64,000 nucleotides of DNA from Sphingopyxis sp. DBS4 (GCF_024628865.1 NZ_CP102384.1:4165001-4229000); one strand, 5' to 3'; positions 8,183 through 17,112 are shown, numbered from the stretch's first letter. The notes: generated by a model not told the origin, from the sequence alone. Made by a program: numbers and translations.

Positions 8183-9115
8183 TCACCTGGGGCGCTTGCG
8201 AAAATCCCAGAGCGGAATTCGCATCTTCTTCGCCTTGTCGGCCAGATTGTCCTGAATGCCGGTCCCGGCGAACACGATAATGCCCACCGGGAGCGCCTCG
8301 AGCATCCGATCGTTACGCTTAAAGGGTGCCGACTTGCCGTGACGGCTCCAGTCGGGTCGGAAAGCAACCTGCGCCACACCGCGGCTGTCGGCCCAGCATG
8401 CAGCGGCGCGCTCGGCGCCGGTCGGCGTCGCTCCGTGGAGCAAGATCATGTCGGGATGCCGCGTCTTTGCCTTGTCGAGCGCGTCCCAGATCGCCGCAGG
8501 ATCGCAATCGGCACCCCCGGTGAACGCGATACGCGTTCCGGCCGGGAGCAATGCCGCAACCTTCGCGCGCAACCGGGCATCGAGGAAATCGCGGCTGTCG
8601 ATCAACGAGGCCGTCATTGTGCGATAACCGACGCGCGAGCCGGTCCGCGGTGCCCAGGCCTTGCGAAGCTGGCGACGAAACTGCTCAGCGGCCGCCTCGC
8701 GGAAGAACTCCATCGCATCGCGGCGTTCGATCAGTGAGATACCTTCACAAGTTGCACGTTCAAGCTCGACCGAGCGGATTTCGCTGCCGTCCTGCTCGCG
8801 CTGCAGCCGGCGCTGGAGCTGTTCATTGTCGTCGAGCGCGCGTTCAACGCGTTCGCCCGCGCGGTGGAAGAGGTTCACGAGGTTCCAGAGCAGGTCTTCG
8901 AGGTCGGGCTCGATGCGGGTTTCGGCGAGGCAGCCCGCAAGTGCGTCGAACATGTCAGCGACCGCGCCACCGGCAAGCCGCGCGTCGGGTAGCGGGCGTG
9001 GGTCGGGCTCGTCTTCATAGGGCCGGTGACCGAACAGCTGCATCTCCTGGAGCAGATAAGCCGTGGTGCCGGGCTCCGTAGCGAGGGCGCCGTCAGGATC
9101 GGTAATGTCGCGCAT
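8183..9115 (-). CDS. DUF2493 (SLOG-superfamily) protein
   Basis: 310 residues from the ATG at 9115, with GGAGA 6 bp upstream. The last ~115 residues carry the DUF2493/YspA-like SLOG domain: GTRIAFTGGADCDPAAIWDALDKA, MILLHGATPTGAERAAACWADSRGV, FRPDW, NDRMLEALPVGIIVFAGTG. SLOG domains bind nucleotides or nucleotide-derived ligands. The first ~190 residues are helical, with a charged segment (~90-130) that could form a coiled coil. This architecture is common on proteobacterial integrative elements and plasmids, near ParB, Toprim and DUF932 genes as here; the biochemical role is unknown. Confidence 0.8.
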   Translation of the reverse strand: MRDITDPDGALATEPGTTAYLLQEMQLFGHRPYEDEPDPRPLPDARLAGGAVADMFDALAGCLAETRIEPDLEDLLWNLVNLFHRAGERVERALDDNEQLQRRLQREQDGSEIRSVELERATCEGISLIERRDAMEFFREAAAEQFRRQLRKAWAPRTGSRVGYRTMTASLIDSRDFLDARLRAKVAALLPAGTRIAFTGGADCDPAAIWDALDKAKTRHPDMILLHGATPTGAERAAACWADSRGVAQVAFRPDWSRHGKSAPFKRNDRMLEALPVGIIVFAGTGIQDNLADKAKKMRIPLWDFRKRPR

Positions 9116-9429
9116 CGAGGGTCTCCGTCTGCCTGAGCCGCGCCTCGCGCGGCCTTCGTGGCGACGGCCCGCGACGGGCAGGACGGGTTCGCATCGCGGC
9201 GGGACCGCCGCGACCGGAGCAAAGCGGAGGATGGCGGGCGGAGGCAATTTTGCCTCGCGATGCAAAGGGGCCGCGCGGCCCCGGCGGAAAATAGCCGAAC
9301 GGCCGCCATTGCGCTCCCGGCTTGCCGGGCGCAGTCGCCCTCTCGCGAAGGCCAAGGCGCGCACCGAAGAGGAGAACCTGCTGCGATCGCCTGACCCCGG
9401 CGCCCCCCGTTCCGGCTACACCTTGATCG
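9116..9429. other. Palindrome-rich intergenic stretch in the mobile module
   Basis: A 314-bp gap between the DUF2493 start and the Toprim stop without a credible gene. It holds a perfect 16-bp palindrome GGGGCCGCGCGGCCCC at 9267-9282, a hairpin GAGGCAA-TT-TTGCCTC at 9241-9256 and a CCGCGC-ctc-GCGCGG hairpin just before the DUF2493 gene. Such a cluster could be a transfer origin, a partition site or transcript-processing signals; I cannot tell which. Confidence 0.4.
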
Positions 9430-10464
9430 TCAGAAGTGCTGGAGACGGTCGCACGGCAGGAACTGCTTGCGAAGCGATGCTTCGAGGCGGCGCGGTCCGA
9501 GGCTCATGAGGTCGCCGTTGAAATCATCGCGCTCGGGTTCGAGGGGCACGACTTCGATGCCCCCCGCTGCTGCCCGATCACTGATCGTCGCCAAGGCAAT
9601 TGCGCCAGCGGGATCGTCGTCACGGGCGAAGTAGAGGCGCTTGAGTTCCGCCGGGAATGCGATGGCCGCGAGATGCGCGGCAGATGTCCCGGCGATCATC
9701 GACAGCGACGGCAGGACTTGGCGTAGCGACAGGATCGTCTCGAGGCCCTCGCCTGCAACCATAACGCGAGCAGCCCGGCCGAAGCGGACACCATGGCCAA
9801 GGAGGTGGCCCATGGCGCGGCGCGGGTAGGCGACCGGCGCCTTGTCCGCGGTTGCGGGGTCGAGCCAAGTGCGGTGAACGCCGGTGATCGCGCCATCGAG
9901 GTCGGTCACCGCCGCGATCATGGCCGGCCAGGCAGGCCTTGTGTCCGGCGCATCCTCCTCGGACGGCCGGTAAAAGCAGTGAGGATGAAACCGCAGCGGG
10001 TCGCCCGGCGCCAACGTCAGGATCGACCGCCCTGCGAGATAGGTGGCGGCGAGGCTTGCCATGAACGGCTTTGTCGCAGCCCACAGCCTGCGCGCCGCCT
10101 CGGGCGTTCCGCTGGGTGCCTTCCGCGGCGACCGGTTCCGCGCGCCGATTGGCGGCGGGGGGAGGCTCAGAAAGCGACGGGCCTCCTCCAGCGTTTCGCG
10201 AAATATAGTATGGCCGCAGGATGTCGCGATGATGTCGAGCAGGTCGCCATGCTCGCCGCTCGCCGCGTCGGTCCATTTGCCAGGAGCGCCGCGCCCGTCG
10301 GCGCTGCTTGCGAGACGGACATAGAGACTTCGGCCGGGGGCATTGCGAATATTGCCGACCAACCAATAATGGCCCTCGCGGCGCCCTTTCGAGAGATAGC
10401 GGCGGCACACGGCCTCGGCATTCTCGCTCAGGCGACGAGCGATTTCGGCGGCGGGACCGGACAT
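9430..10464 (-). CDS. Toprim-domain protein (DUF7146/primase-like)
   Basis: 344 residues from the ATG at 10464, with GAGGAG 8-9 bp upstream. The N-terminal ~150 residues resemble the zinc-less primase-like region seen in DUF7146 proteins (WTDAASGEHGDLLDII, SLPPPP, ARRLWAATKPF, TYLAGRSI, LRFHPHCFYRP). The C-terminal part is a Toprim fold: VMVAGEGLETILSLRQVLP supplies the conserved Glu and LYFARDDDPAG the D-x-D. Proteins of this kind occur on integrative elements and plasmids and are thought to act in replication or DNA processing. It follows ParB in the same direction after a terminator and a 17-bp palindrome, so it probably has its own promoter. Confidence 0.8.
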   Translation of the reverse strand: MSGPAAEIARRLSENAEAVCRRYLSKGRREGHYWLVGNIRNAPGRSLYVRLASSADGRGAPGKWTDAASGEHGDLLDIIATSCGHTIFRETLEEARRFLSLPPPPIGARNRSPRKAPSGTPEAARRLWAATKPFMASLAATYLAGRSILTLAPGDPLRFHPHCFYRPSEEDAPDTRPAWPAMIAAVTDLDGAITGVHRTWLDPATADKAPVAYPRRAMGHLLGHGVRFGRAARVMVAGEGLETILSLRQVLPSLSMIAGTSAAHLAAIAFPAELKRLYFARDDDPAGAIALATISDRAAAGGIEVVPLEPERDDFNGDLMSLGPRRLEASLRKQFLPCDRLQHF

Positions 10465-10550
10465 AAAGGGGCTCCTCTTCTTCGCGGCGCGCGCACTCGC
10501 TCCTGATCGAGCGGCGCCATGCAAACCGAACCGGCAGCCCCTGCCAGCGA

Positions 10551-10567
10551 CGAACATTCAATGTTCG
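10551..10567. promoter_or_regulatory. 17-bp inverted repeat upstream of the Toprim gene
   Basis: CGAACATT-c-AATGTTCG is a perfect 8-bp inverted repeat around one base, about 90 bp before the Toprim start and downstream of the ParB terminator. It could be a repressor operator or a parS-like site for the adjacent ParB-like protein. It does not match the chromosomal parS consensus. Confidence 0.5.
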
Positions 10568-10599
10568 ACGCCGCATCCTCGATTTCAAGGTTGGGGCAG

Positions 10600-10634
10600 A
10601 AAAAGGGGAAGCCCGGCGCAAGGCCGGACTTCCC
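10600..10634 (-). terminator. Rho-independent terminator of the ParB-like gene
   Basis: On the minus strand a 12-bp stem GGGAAGTCCGGC / GCCGGGCTTCCC (one U-G pair) with a CTTGC loop is followed by C and TTTTT. It lies 22 bp after the stop of the ParB-like gene. The wobble pair works only in the minus-strand transcript, which fits termination of parB. Confidence 0.85.
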
Positions 10635-10655
10635 ACATGACTCGCGCCGCAGGAC

Positions 10656-12767
10656 CTATTCGGCCGCCACCGCGTCGATCGCATCGTCACCGCGGCCCGC
10701 ACCGCTGTCATCGCTACCGGTTTCAGGCGCCTCGTCGTCGTTCGCGGCCTGCAAGTCGGTCGCTGCGATCTGCTCGGGGGTACGGAGCGGCTTGGCGAGC
10801 CAGCCCTTGCCCTGAAGCAGCTTTTCGGCCGCGCTCGCCATCTCGGGCTTCTTCATCGCCCCGAGCCGACCCGCGACATCCGCACCGCAGGCTTCTTCGA
10901 CCGCGGCGAGAATCTGCGGCTTCGTGACGCGGCCGAAATAGTTTGCGACCGTCGCCGTCCAGCCGGCGCGGACCATGTCGAGGCCAGCCGCCCGTGCGAG
11001 GATGTGCGAATGCTCGATGCGTGCCGCGACCGCGCGCGCCGACACCCGGCCCTGATTATATTGGGTGGCGGGTTCCCAAGTCGCATCAACACCGAAGGAG
11101 ACGCAATGGGCGAAGATCGCCGCCTGTTCGTCGGCATCGAACGCGGCGAGCGTCTCCCACAACGCATCGGTCGCGTCGGGCAGCCGCGCCGACCAGCTTT
11201 CGTGGCGGTCGGCGATCGCCTTCGCCGACGCGGTATCGTTGAGACCGGTCCCATAGCCGGCCAACCGGTTGCTGCGCATCGAGATGCCCACGCAGCTCGC
11301 CGACATCGAATAGGTATAGAAGGTCTCGAGAACGAGCGCGTGCAGCATGGCGGCGAAGGCGACCATAGGGCTCGATGCGACCGCGTCACGGAGCGCAAGG
11401 GTGCGATGCGCCGTGAGGTCGGTGACAAGCTTATCGGGAAGCGGGCGAAGCAGGTCGTCCGGATCCTCCTCCTCTGCGCTTTCGGCAGGCGCGCTTTCGC
11501 TGCCCGGCACGATCGCGTCATCAGGCCGCTCGCCAGCGCCTTCGTCGCCACCCGCCTCGTCCGCAGTCTCGTCGACCGGCTCGGCGGGTTCGTCCTCGGG
11601 CCGGACATAGCCGCGCTCGATATGCAGCGAGCCATCGACATCGATGCTGACGAAGGTGCCGGCAATCGCGACCTCGGCGGGATCATAGACAAGCGGCTTC
11701 GAAGCCAGGGGCGCGATCTCCTCGTCGATCGCCTGAATGCGCGCAGCGACTTCGTCGGGGATTTCGTCCGCGCCGGCCCATTGGTCTTCGAGCCGGTCGG
11801 CCTCTTCGCGAAGCGCTTCGAGGCGGGCTTCATCCTCCTCGCTCGCGGGCGGTTCGTCGCCATCGATCGGCCGCAGCCCGTAGGTGTGACCATAGGGGAA
11901 GTCGACCGCCGTCTCGATCCACTTCCAGCCCTCGGCCGCGATCGCCGCGACTTCGATTTCGAGCTTCTCGGACTGGAGGCGGTCGAGCAGCGCGATATCC
12001 TCGAGCCAGCCGCCGTCATCGGATTCGAACAGGTCGCGCAGGACATGACCGCCCGCAGCGAGATAGGCATCGAGCGTGACGAAGCGCACGCGCTTGTCCG
12101 ACGCGCGGACCTTGTCTTCGGTGAGGCGGGCCCGAATGAACCAGGGCTGCTGGTTGTGGCTCGTCTGGAGCATCTCCCAGACCTGCTCCTGCCGCGCATG
12201 ATCGGTGGCGACCGAGAAGGCCATCAGTTGCTCGAGCGTCATGCCATCGTCGGCATAGACATCGTGCAGCTTCGGCGAGACGTCGGCGAGCTTGAGCCGC
12301 TGCTTCACCACGGCCGGCGTCACCATGAAGGTCGCGGCGATGGTCTCGACGTCGCTGCCCTGTTCGACGAGCTTCTGCATCGCACGGAACTGATCGAGCG
12401 GGTGCAGTGGCTCGCGGTGGACATTTTCGGCGAGCGAGTCCTCTTCGGCCGACACCATGTCGTCGTCGCGAACGATGCACGGGACCGGCTCGGTCTTGGC
12501 CAAGCGGCGTTGTTTGACCAGCTTCTGCAGGGCGCGGTAGCGGCGACCACCGGCGGGCACTTCGAACTTGCCCGTTTCATTGCCCTCGTCGTCACGCTGG
12601 GCGCGGACGGTCAGGCTTGCGAGGAGGCCGCGCCGTTCGATATCGGCGGCGAGGCTGTCGATCGACACGCCTGCTTTCACGCGGCGGACGTTCGCCTGGC
12701 TTAGGACGAGCGCGCTGAACGGGATATCGCGCGCACCGCTGAGGCTGATTTTCACATGTTTCGTCAT
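10656..12767 (-). CDS. Large ParB/RepB/Spo0J-family protein (mobile-element type)
   Basis: 703 residues. The N-terminal ~190 residues are the ParB nuclease/CTPase-like domain and helix-turn-helix: SLAADIERRGLLASLTV, the box GGRRYRAL (~76-83), then DSLAENVHREPLHPLDQF and VTPAVVKQRLKLA. The rest is long and unlike chromosomal ParB (~300 residues): a charged region (~300-350), a very acidic linker (~395-445) and a helical C-terminus ending in AATDLQAANDDEAPETG. This long form is typical of ParB-like proteins on integrative elements, where DUF2493, Toprim, DUF932 and ArdC genes recur. No ParA gene is nearby, so plasmid partition is not certain. A stem-loop immediately precedes the start. Confidence 0.88.
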   Translation of the reverse strand: MTKHVKISLSGARDIPFSALVLSQANVRRVKAGVSIDSLAADIERRGLLASLTVRAQRDDEGNETGKFEVPAGGRRYRALQKLVKQRRLAKTEPVPCIVRDDDMVSAEEDSLAENVHREPLHPLDQFRAMQKLVEQGSDVETIAATFMVTPAVVKQRLKLADVSPKLHDVYADDGMTLEQLMAFSVATDHARQEQVWEMLQTSHNQQPWFIRARLTEDKVRASDKRVRFVTLDAYLAAGGHVLRDLFESDDGGWLEDIALLDRLQSEKLEIEVAAIAAEGWKWIETAVDFPYGHTYGLRPIDGDEPPASEEDEARLEALREEADRLEDQWAGADEIPDEVAARIQAIDEEIAPLASKPLVYDPAEVAIAGTFVSIDVDGSLHIERGYVRPEDEPAEPVDETADEAGGDEGAGERPDDAIVPGSESAPAESAEEEDPDDLLRPLPDKLVTDLTAHRTLALRDAVASSPMVAFAAMLHALVLETFYTYSMSASCVGISMRSNRLAGYGTGLNDTASAKAIADRHESWSARLPDATDALWETLAAFDADEQAAIFAHCVSFGVDATWEPATQYNQGRVSARAVAARIEHSHILARAAGLDMVRAGWTATVANYFGRVTKPQILAAVEEACGADVAGRLGAMKKPEMASAAEKLLQGKGWLAKPLRTPEQIAATDLQAANDDEAPETGSDDSGAGRGDDAIDAVAAE

Positions 12768-12776
12768 GACTCATCT

Positions 12777-12825
12777 CCATGACGGGCGGCCGCGAGACTC
12801 TCTCTCGGCCTCTGGCCCGTCATGG
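12777..12825 (-). ncRNA. 5' stem-loop before the ParB-like gene (copy 1)
   Basis: Perfect 11-bp arms CCATGACGGGC and GCCCGTCATGG enclose 27 bases; the left arm ends inside the GGAGAT ribosome binding site of the ParB-like gene. The loop contains CTCTCTC and GCCGCGAG stretches that recur in a second copy before the DUF932 gene. It is probably a transcribed 5'-UTR structure that could mask the ribosome binding site. The role is inferred. Confidence 0.5.
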
Positions 12826-12888
12826 CTCCGGCGCAGCCCTCTTCCTCTTGGGAACAGGACCACGCCGGATCGGTGAGCCGACAGGAGT

Positions 12889-14118
12889 TCAGTGCACCGA
12901 GGCGAGCAGTTTCGCAGCCTTTCCTTCGAGCTCAAGGCGCGCGTCCTGATGCGGGCGATCGCGCGCAACCGCGGTGATCCCTTGCACGAAGTCGAAGATC
13001 GAAGAGGGCGGATGGCCTTCTTCCTGCAGGACCGTCGCGATGATCTTGTCGGTTTCACCTTTCGAAAAGCCGCGTTTGCGCAGGAAGGTCTGCCTTTCGT
13101 CGGCGTCGTGCGCGACGATGGCGGCGCGGGAAGCCTTGATCCCGCCCAGGAAGGATCCGGTCGACGAAGAAGCGAAGCGCTCCAGCGCGGGGGCGGCCTC
13201 CTGAGCGAAACGTCCGGCGGCGAATTTGCTGTGCCGAATGCTGATCTCTTCGAAGCCCTCGGCGCCCCAGATGTTTCGGTTCATGCACACGGCACGCAGA
13301 AAGAATGTCGCCATGCCGAGTGTTTTGGCGCCGACCTCGCTGTTCCAGCAGTAGAAGCCGCGAAAGAAGAGATCGGGATCGCCGTTCGGCAACCGCCCCG
13401 CTTCGATAGGGTTCGCGTCGTCGACGAGGAATAGAAACACGTCGCGGTCGCTCGCGTAGAGCGTCGTCGTATCCTTGGTGACTTCGACGAACGGATTGTG
13501 CCGCATCGATGACCAGTCGAGGGTTCCCGGTACCTTCCAGCGCGTGTCGCCCGTGCCGTTGCCGGCGATCTTCATCACGGCGGACACGAGCTCATGGTCC
13601 CAAATGCGACCATAATCCGGGCCGGTGACCGCCCGCAGTTCGGTGCGGCCGTCGCCGGTCTCAAGGGTCTTCACGAGCTCGCCACGATGCGCCAGCAACC
13701 CATGCTGCATGTTGATGCCCGCCAGCGCCGCAGGCAGCTGGCGCAGATAGCTGGAGGGCGCGCCCACGAGGCTGCAAAGCTGCCCAAAGGACCAGTGGGT
13801 CGGCGCCACCGGATCGCGGCGATCGGGGAGAAGGAGGCTCAGACGCTCGGGATTGTCGCTCGCGGCCTCGACCCGGATTGCGCGGGTTTGGACCGTACGG
13901 GCGGTAGCGACATCGGCGCGCGCTCGCACCGCCTCATAAAGCTCACTCAGCGAAAGATAGCGCTCATCATCGGGGCGGGAGAACCATTCCGATGATACGC
14001 GGCCGATACGCTGCCCGCGCGATATATCGACCTTGTACCCGGCCATGTTGCCTGCGGACGGCGCGTCGAAAGCCGTCGCCGACGAACCGAGGGGGCCGCT
14101 GATTGGGGTTGTTGCCAT
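12889..14118 (-). CDS. DUF932 domain protein
   Basis: 409 residues from MATTPISGPLG (ATG at 14118), with GGAGATG upstream. It matches DUF932 (phage/plasmid-like TIGR03299-type) proteins: LSLLLPDRRDPVAPTHWSFGQLCSLVGAPSSYLRQLPAALA, YGRIWDHELVSAVMKIAG, DVFLFLVDDANPIE, FFRGFYCWNSEVGAKTLGMATFFLRAVCMNRNIWG. DUF932 proteins are widespread on phages, plasmids and integrative elements, and their biochemical role is unknown. It is read in the same direction as the ParB-like gene after a related 5' stem-loop, which suggests shared post-transcriptional control. Confidence 0.85.
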   Translation of the reverse strand: MATTPISGPLGSSATAFDAPSAGNMAGYKVDISRGQRIGRVSSEWFSRPDDERYLSLSELYEAVRARADVATARTVQTRAIRVEAASDNPERLSLLLPDRRDPVAPTHWSFGQLCSLVGAPSSYLRQLPAALAGINMQHGLLAHRGELVKTLETGDGRTELRAVTGPDYGRIWDHELVSAVMKIAGNGTGDTRWKVPGTLDWSSMRHNPFVEVTKDTTTLYASDRDVFLFLVDDANPIEAGRLPNGDPDLFFRGFYCWNSEVGAKTLGMATFFLRAVCMNRNIWGAEGFEEISIRHSKFAAGRFAQEAAPALERFASSSTGSFLGGIKASRAAIVAHDADERQTFLRKRGFSKGETDKIIATVLQEEGHPPSSIFDFVQGITAVARDRPHQDARLELEGKAAKLLASVH

Positions 14119-14130
14119 CTGCCATCTCCA

Positions 14131-14174
14131 TGGCGGGCCGCCGCAAGTCTCTCTCGCAACTCTCGAGCCCGCCA
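14131..14174 (-). ncRNA. 5' stem-loop before the DUF932 gene (copy 2)
   Basis: Arms TGGCGGGC and GCCCGCCA enclose 28 bases containing GCCGCAAGTCTCTCTCGC, close to the loop of copy 1 at 12777-12825. One stem pair changes from A-T to G-C between the copies, which keeps the pairing. Both copies sit at the ribosome binding site and both have CCTCTTCCTCT on the plus strand on the distal side. Confidence 0.5.
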
Positions 14175-14482
14175 CAAAGAACCGAAATTCCTCTTCCTCT
14201 GCGCCTGCCGCAGGCCGGCGCGAAGGCCGACAATATTGGCTCACCGATCCAGGATTGCGCGGGGACCATCCGAACCACCCCGAACCACTTTCCGGCTGGC
14301 GCCAGGCCGGAAAGGCACCTGAGCAATGGCGGCATTGTCCGCGTGGGATCACTTCGAGGATTGACGCAACGCCAATCACAACGGGGACAATCGAGAGCCT
14401 TTCCCAGGAAACCCACATTATGAGTCGCAGACCGCGAAACTCACCGTAGCAAGGAGTCCGCCGGACGCCCATAAAGGGAGCC
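14175..14482. other. Divergent intergenic region
   Basis: 308 bp between the divergent DUF932 (-) and winged-helix (+) genes. It must hold both promoters. A stretch GGACCATCCGAACCACCCCGAACCA contains a direct repeat CCGAACCA. No gene or RNA was recognised. Confidence 0.4.
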
Positions 14483-14794
14483 ATGCACGCACCGACAAAT
14501 CGCCCTGATCCGCTCGTCGCGATCCGCCAAGCGCATCAGTTCCGCGCGATTTTGGACGTGCTTGAAGAGTATCGGACCGGGAACGACCAGACTTTTTATC
14601 GGTGGCTCGCTAATCTGGGACTCGCCATTTCGCGGCGCGACCTCGCCGAACTCTTCGACCGACTCGACAACGCCGGTCTAACCTCCTCGACCCGTGTCGA
14701 GAGTATCCGGGTTATTAGCCTGACGAGTGACGGCAGCGAAGTCGCACGCGGCATTGTCCGTCTCGACTGGATCGCCGCACCTGAGCTCGGATAG
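14483..14794 (+). CDS. Small winged-helix protein (VpaChn25_0724-like)
   Basis: 103 residues, preceded by AAAGGGAGCC. The pattern FRAILDVLEEYRTGNDQTFYRWLANLGLAISRRDLAELFDRLDNAGLTSS followed by ISLTSDGSEVARG fits small phage-type winged-helix proteins of the VpaChn25_0724 type, in which a helical part and a beta 'wing' end in L-T-x-x-G-x-x-V-A-x-G. It is oriented opposite to DUF932 and converges with the CoiA-like gene 9 bp downstream. A DNA-binding role is likely from the fold, but the target is unknown. Confidence 0.65.
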   Translation: MHAPTNRPDPLVAIRQAHQFRAILDVLEEYRTGNDQTFYRWLANLGLAISRRDLAELFDRLDNAGLTSSTRVESIRVISLTSDGSEVARGIVRLDWIAAPELG

Positions 14795-14803
14795 ACCCGG
14801 CGA

Positions 14804-16798
14804 CTAAGTCTTGGGGAGAAGTGTCAACGCAACGCGCAGATCGTTGTCGGTCTCACATGCCTCGATGGGCCGGCGTCCCGCTAGCTTCGGATGGGCACTG
14901 TTGAGAAATAATTGGGCACGCGCCGGGTCACGAAACGCTTTGTTGGCTGCAGAGGTCAACCGCTTCCGGAGATCCTCTGCCGCTTCGGCAGCAAGCACGC
15001 GCTGCTTCCGGGCACCTTCTGCCCGATCAATTCTTGCGCAGCCTCTCCAGTAACGGTCATCGCTTTCACTTGCCCAATCAAGCAGAGGGACGCCGTCGAT
15101 CAGCGCTGTTTCGAGCCAGGGAGCGGCTTCGTTCTGAAGCGCCCGCGTCGCCGCCTCGACAAGCCTTTTCCTGCGGCTCGCTTTCGCGTCCTCCAGCTTC
15201 TCTCTCGCCTTCCGGTCCCGTTCTTCGCGCTGAGAAATCAGCTCCTCACGCCAAGTTTGGATTGGCAGCCCGCAAAGATCGTCCGCGATAGGCGCCTCTG
15301 CATATGTCCTCGTCATTGCGAGCAGTGCCTCGACTCGCTTGCGAAGCAGCTTGAAATCGTCGCCGCCTTCGCCCGCTATCCCCCATGGATTTCGCCCTTC
15401 GATCAGATGCCGCCGCATCCATTTCCGGGCATTCGCATCGGGATCGGGGTCGGAGGCCGTCTCCAATATTCTGCGCACCCACCATTCAAGTTCGTGCCGA
15501 TTAAAAATGCGGCTGTGGACGTCGGGCGCGACCTGGAAACTCTGATCCTCCTTGTGAAAGATGAAGAGCTGCTCATCGGAGGTCAGGCGCCAGAAATATT
15601 CAATTACGGCCCACTCCGCGGTTGCATAGCTCTCGTACGTCAGGCCCGCCGCCTCGAGCTGTTCCCTTTTGTAGTTGCTTAAGTCGTCGCGCATCATCCA
15701 GTTCGGAATCACGCTCGACAGGCGTCGGTCGGCCGACCATTTACCCGAAAGCTTCAATATCCCGCCCGGCGTTGAGAGTATGCAGGTCTTGTACAGGTGT
15801 TCGTGGAGGAGCGCTGACTGCCAGAGGATGGGCGGAACGGTGAACCAGTGTCCGAACTCCGATGACCTTCCGACGAAGCCGTCAAGCTTGGCGCTCTCCA
15901 GATCCGCTTTGACCTCTTCCACCCACGCATAATCAATCTTCGGCTCCTGCGGGCGCTCGAGAATGTGCCAGCGCAGGCGCCCGCCTCGCTTCTTCCGTTC
16001 TGCAACGACACGTGTGTCGAGCCGGATTTGCGCCTCGGCACTCTCGGGATGATGAACCCAGTGGCGGGGTGCATCGTGCAGAATCTGCCGGTCGAGTTCT
16101 TCGCCGTCGAGCTTCCGCCACTTGAGGCCGGACAGATCGATCTCGACCATCGGACATGCTGCACGCACAACCTTTTCCTGTTTCGCTTCATCGACAGCAT
16201 GAGAGACCTTAAACTCGATGGCGCGGCGCTGCCCGTCGACGATTGCCATCGCGTCAGGCTGGAAATCTCGCTCTGGAGATTCGAGCCGCACACTATCCAG
16301 TGCGACCTCGCCGCCGCGATAGACGATCTCCTCGATCCCTCCCTCCCGCAACGCGAGCGTTGGAAGCGTTATGCGCCGAGCGGCGGCAAGCAGCAGCTTT
16401 GCATATTGATGCAGCGCGGATTCGCCCGAACAGCGGCTATCGGCCTTGTGAGCGAAGTGCTGCCGCTTCTTCACGGGGCGCTTGAAGGTCAACCGTTCCT
16501 CGCACCCTATGCAGGTGAAGGGGCCTTGCCGGCTGGAGGCAATCTGCTCGACATGCCGCACCACCCCGTCTCCGCAGGCGGCAAAAGGTACGCGCAGCCC
16601 AGAGGTATCGGCGCGGGTCGCGCCCACAGAGCAGGGCCTAGGAATAGGCCCAGGCCAGAATGGCTCATCCTGTTGGTCCACCAACGCACCATAGGCCAGG
16701 TCAGTAGTCGCAAGAAGGCCTTTGCCAGGGAAAACGAACGACACGCCCAGCGGCCAGAGTGTTCCAATGTCTCCTAGGCTTTTCGATTCCTGCTCCAA
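14804..16798 (-). CDS. CoiA-like nuclease-domain protein
   Basis: About 664 residues if the TTG at 16798 is the start; a start further in is possible because no good ribosome binding site is visible. Residues ~90-230 carry the features of competence protein CoiA-like nucleases: CIGCEERLTFKRPVKKRQHFAHK (zinc-binding C-x2-C and HFxH), ALHQYAK, then FQPDAMAIVDGQRRAIEFKVSHAVDEAKQEKV with the Asp and E-x-K of the PD-(D/E)XK fold. The remaining ~430 residues are unrecognised and include a charged helical part (~540-580). It ends 100 bp from the tRNA-Gly fragment, at the edge of the integrated DNA. Many solitary CoiA-like proteins are found on mobile DNA and not in competence systems. Confidence 0.7.
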   Translation of the reverse strand: MEQESKSLGDIGTLWPLGVSFVFPGKGLLATTDLAYGALVDQQDEPFWPGPIPRPCSVGATRADTSGLRVPFAACGDGVVRHVEQIASSRQGPFTCIGCEERLTFKRPVKKRQHFAHKADSRCSGESALHQYAKLLLAAARRITLPTLALREGGIEEIVYRGGEVALDSVRLESPERDFQPDAMAIVDGQRRAIEFKVSHAVDEAKQEKVVRAACPMVEIDLSGLKWRKLDGEELDRQILHDAPRHWVHHPESAEAQIRLDTRVVAERKKRGGRLRWHILERPQEPKIDYAWVEEVKADLESAKLDGFVGRSSEFGHWFTVPPILWQSALLHEHLYKTCILSTPGGILKLSGKWSADRRLSSVIPNWMMRDDLSNYKREQLEAAGLTYESYATAEWAVIEYFWRLTSDEQLFIFHKEDQSFQVAPDVHSRIFNRHELEWWVRRILETASDPDPDANARKWMRRHLIEGRNPWGIAGEGGDDFKLLRKRVEALLAMTRTYAEAPIADDLCGLPIQTWREELISQREERDRKAREKLEDAKASRRKRLVEAATRALQNEAAPWLETALIDGVPLLDWASESDDRYWRGCARIDRAEGARKQRVLAAEAAEDLRKRLTSAANKAFRDPARAQLFLNSAHPKLAGRRPIEACETDNDLRVALTLLPKT

Positions 16799-16898
16799 AG
16801 CTGGAGACTATATGGAGACAAAACCCGAAATCGGTGCTCGTGTCACCACAAACGATGCCATACGCACATCGTTAAACTACTGATTTTTATGGAGAAAC

Positions 16899-16949
16899 TG
16901 GAGCGGGCGAAGGGATTCGAACCCTCGACCCCAACCTTGGCAAGGTTGC
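16899..16949 (-). other. 3' fragment of tRNA-Gly(GCC): integration site (att)
   Basis: Read on the minus strand, this 51-bp stretch starts with the anticodon stem and loop of tRNA-Gly (CAACCTTGCCAAGGTTG, anticodon GCC), continues through the T arm (GAGGGTTCGAATCCC) and ends with the acceptor 3' end GCCCGCTCCA. The 5' half is missing: upstream bases are unrelated. A tRNA 3' fragment beside an integrase gene is the classical trace of integration into a tRNA gene. From its orientation, the inserted DNA should lie to the right of it, with the intact tRNA at the far end, outside the window. Confidence 0.8.
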
Positions 16950-17112
16950 AAAAATGCGTTTTTGGCTGATTGCCGTTGATTGCCTCCGGCTTCAAATATC
17001 TTGGTATTCCGCCATTTATTGTAAAAATGATCGGTGGCAGACAGCGACGAATATTCGCTCGGTGGTAGCCCGGTGGTAGCCCAGAAGGCAAAATCATGCT
17101 ATAAGTTCGGTC

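Noticed and set aside
11004..12704. Long plus-strand open frame opposite the ParB-like gene
   Set aside because: It mirrors the codon pattern of the GC-rich minus-strand gene; no domain, no ribosome binding site, while the minus-strand reading has clear ParB motifs.
16899..16949. Complete tRNA gene
   Set aside because: Only the anticodon arm to 3' end is present; the bases where the acceptor 5' strand and D arm should be are unrelated.
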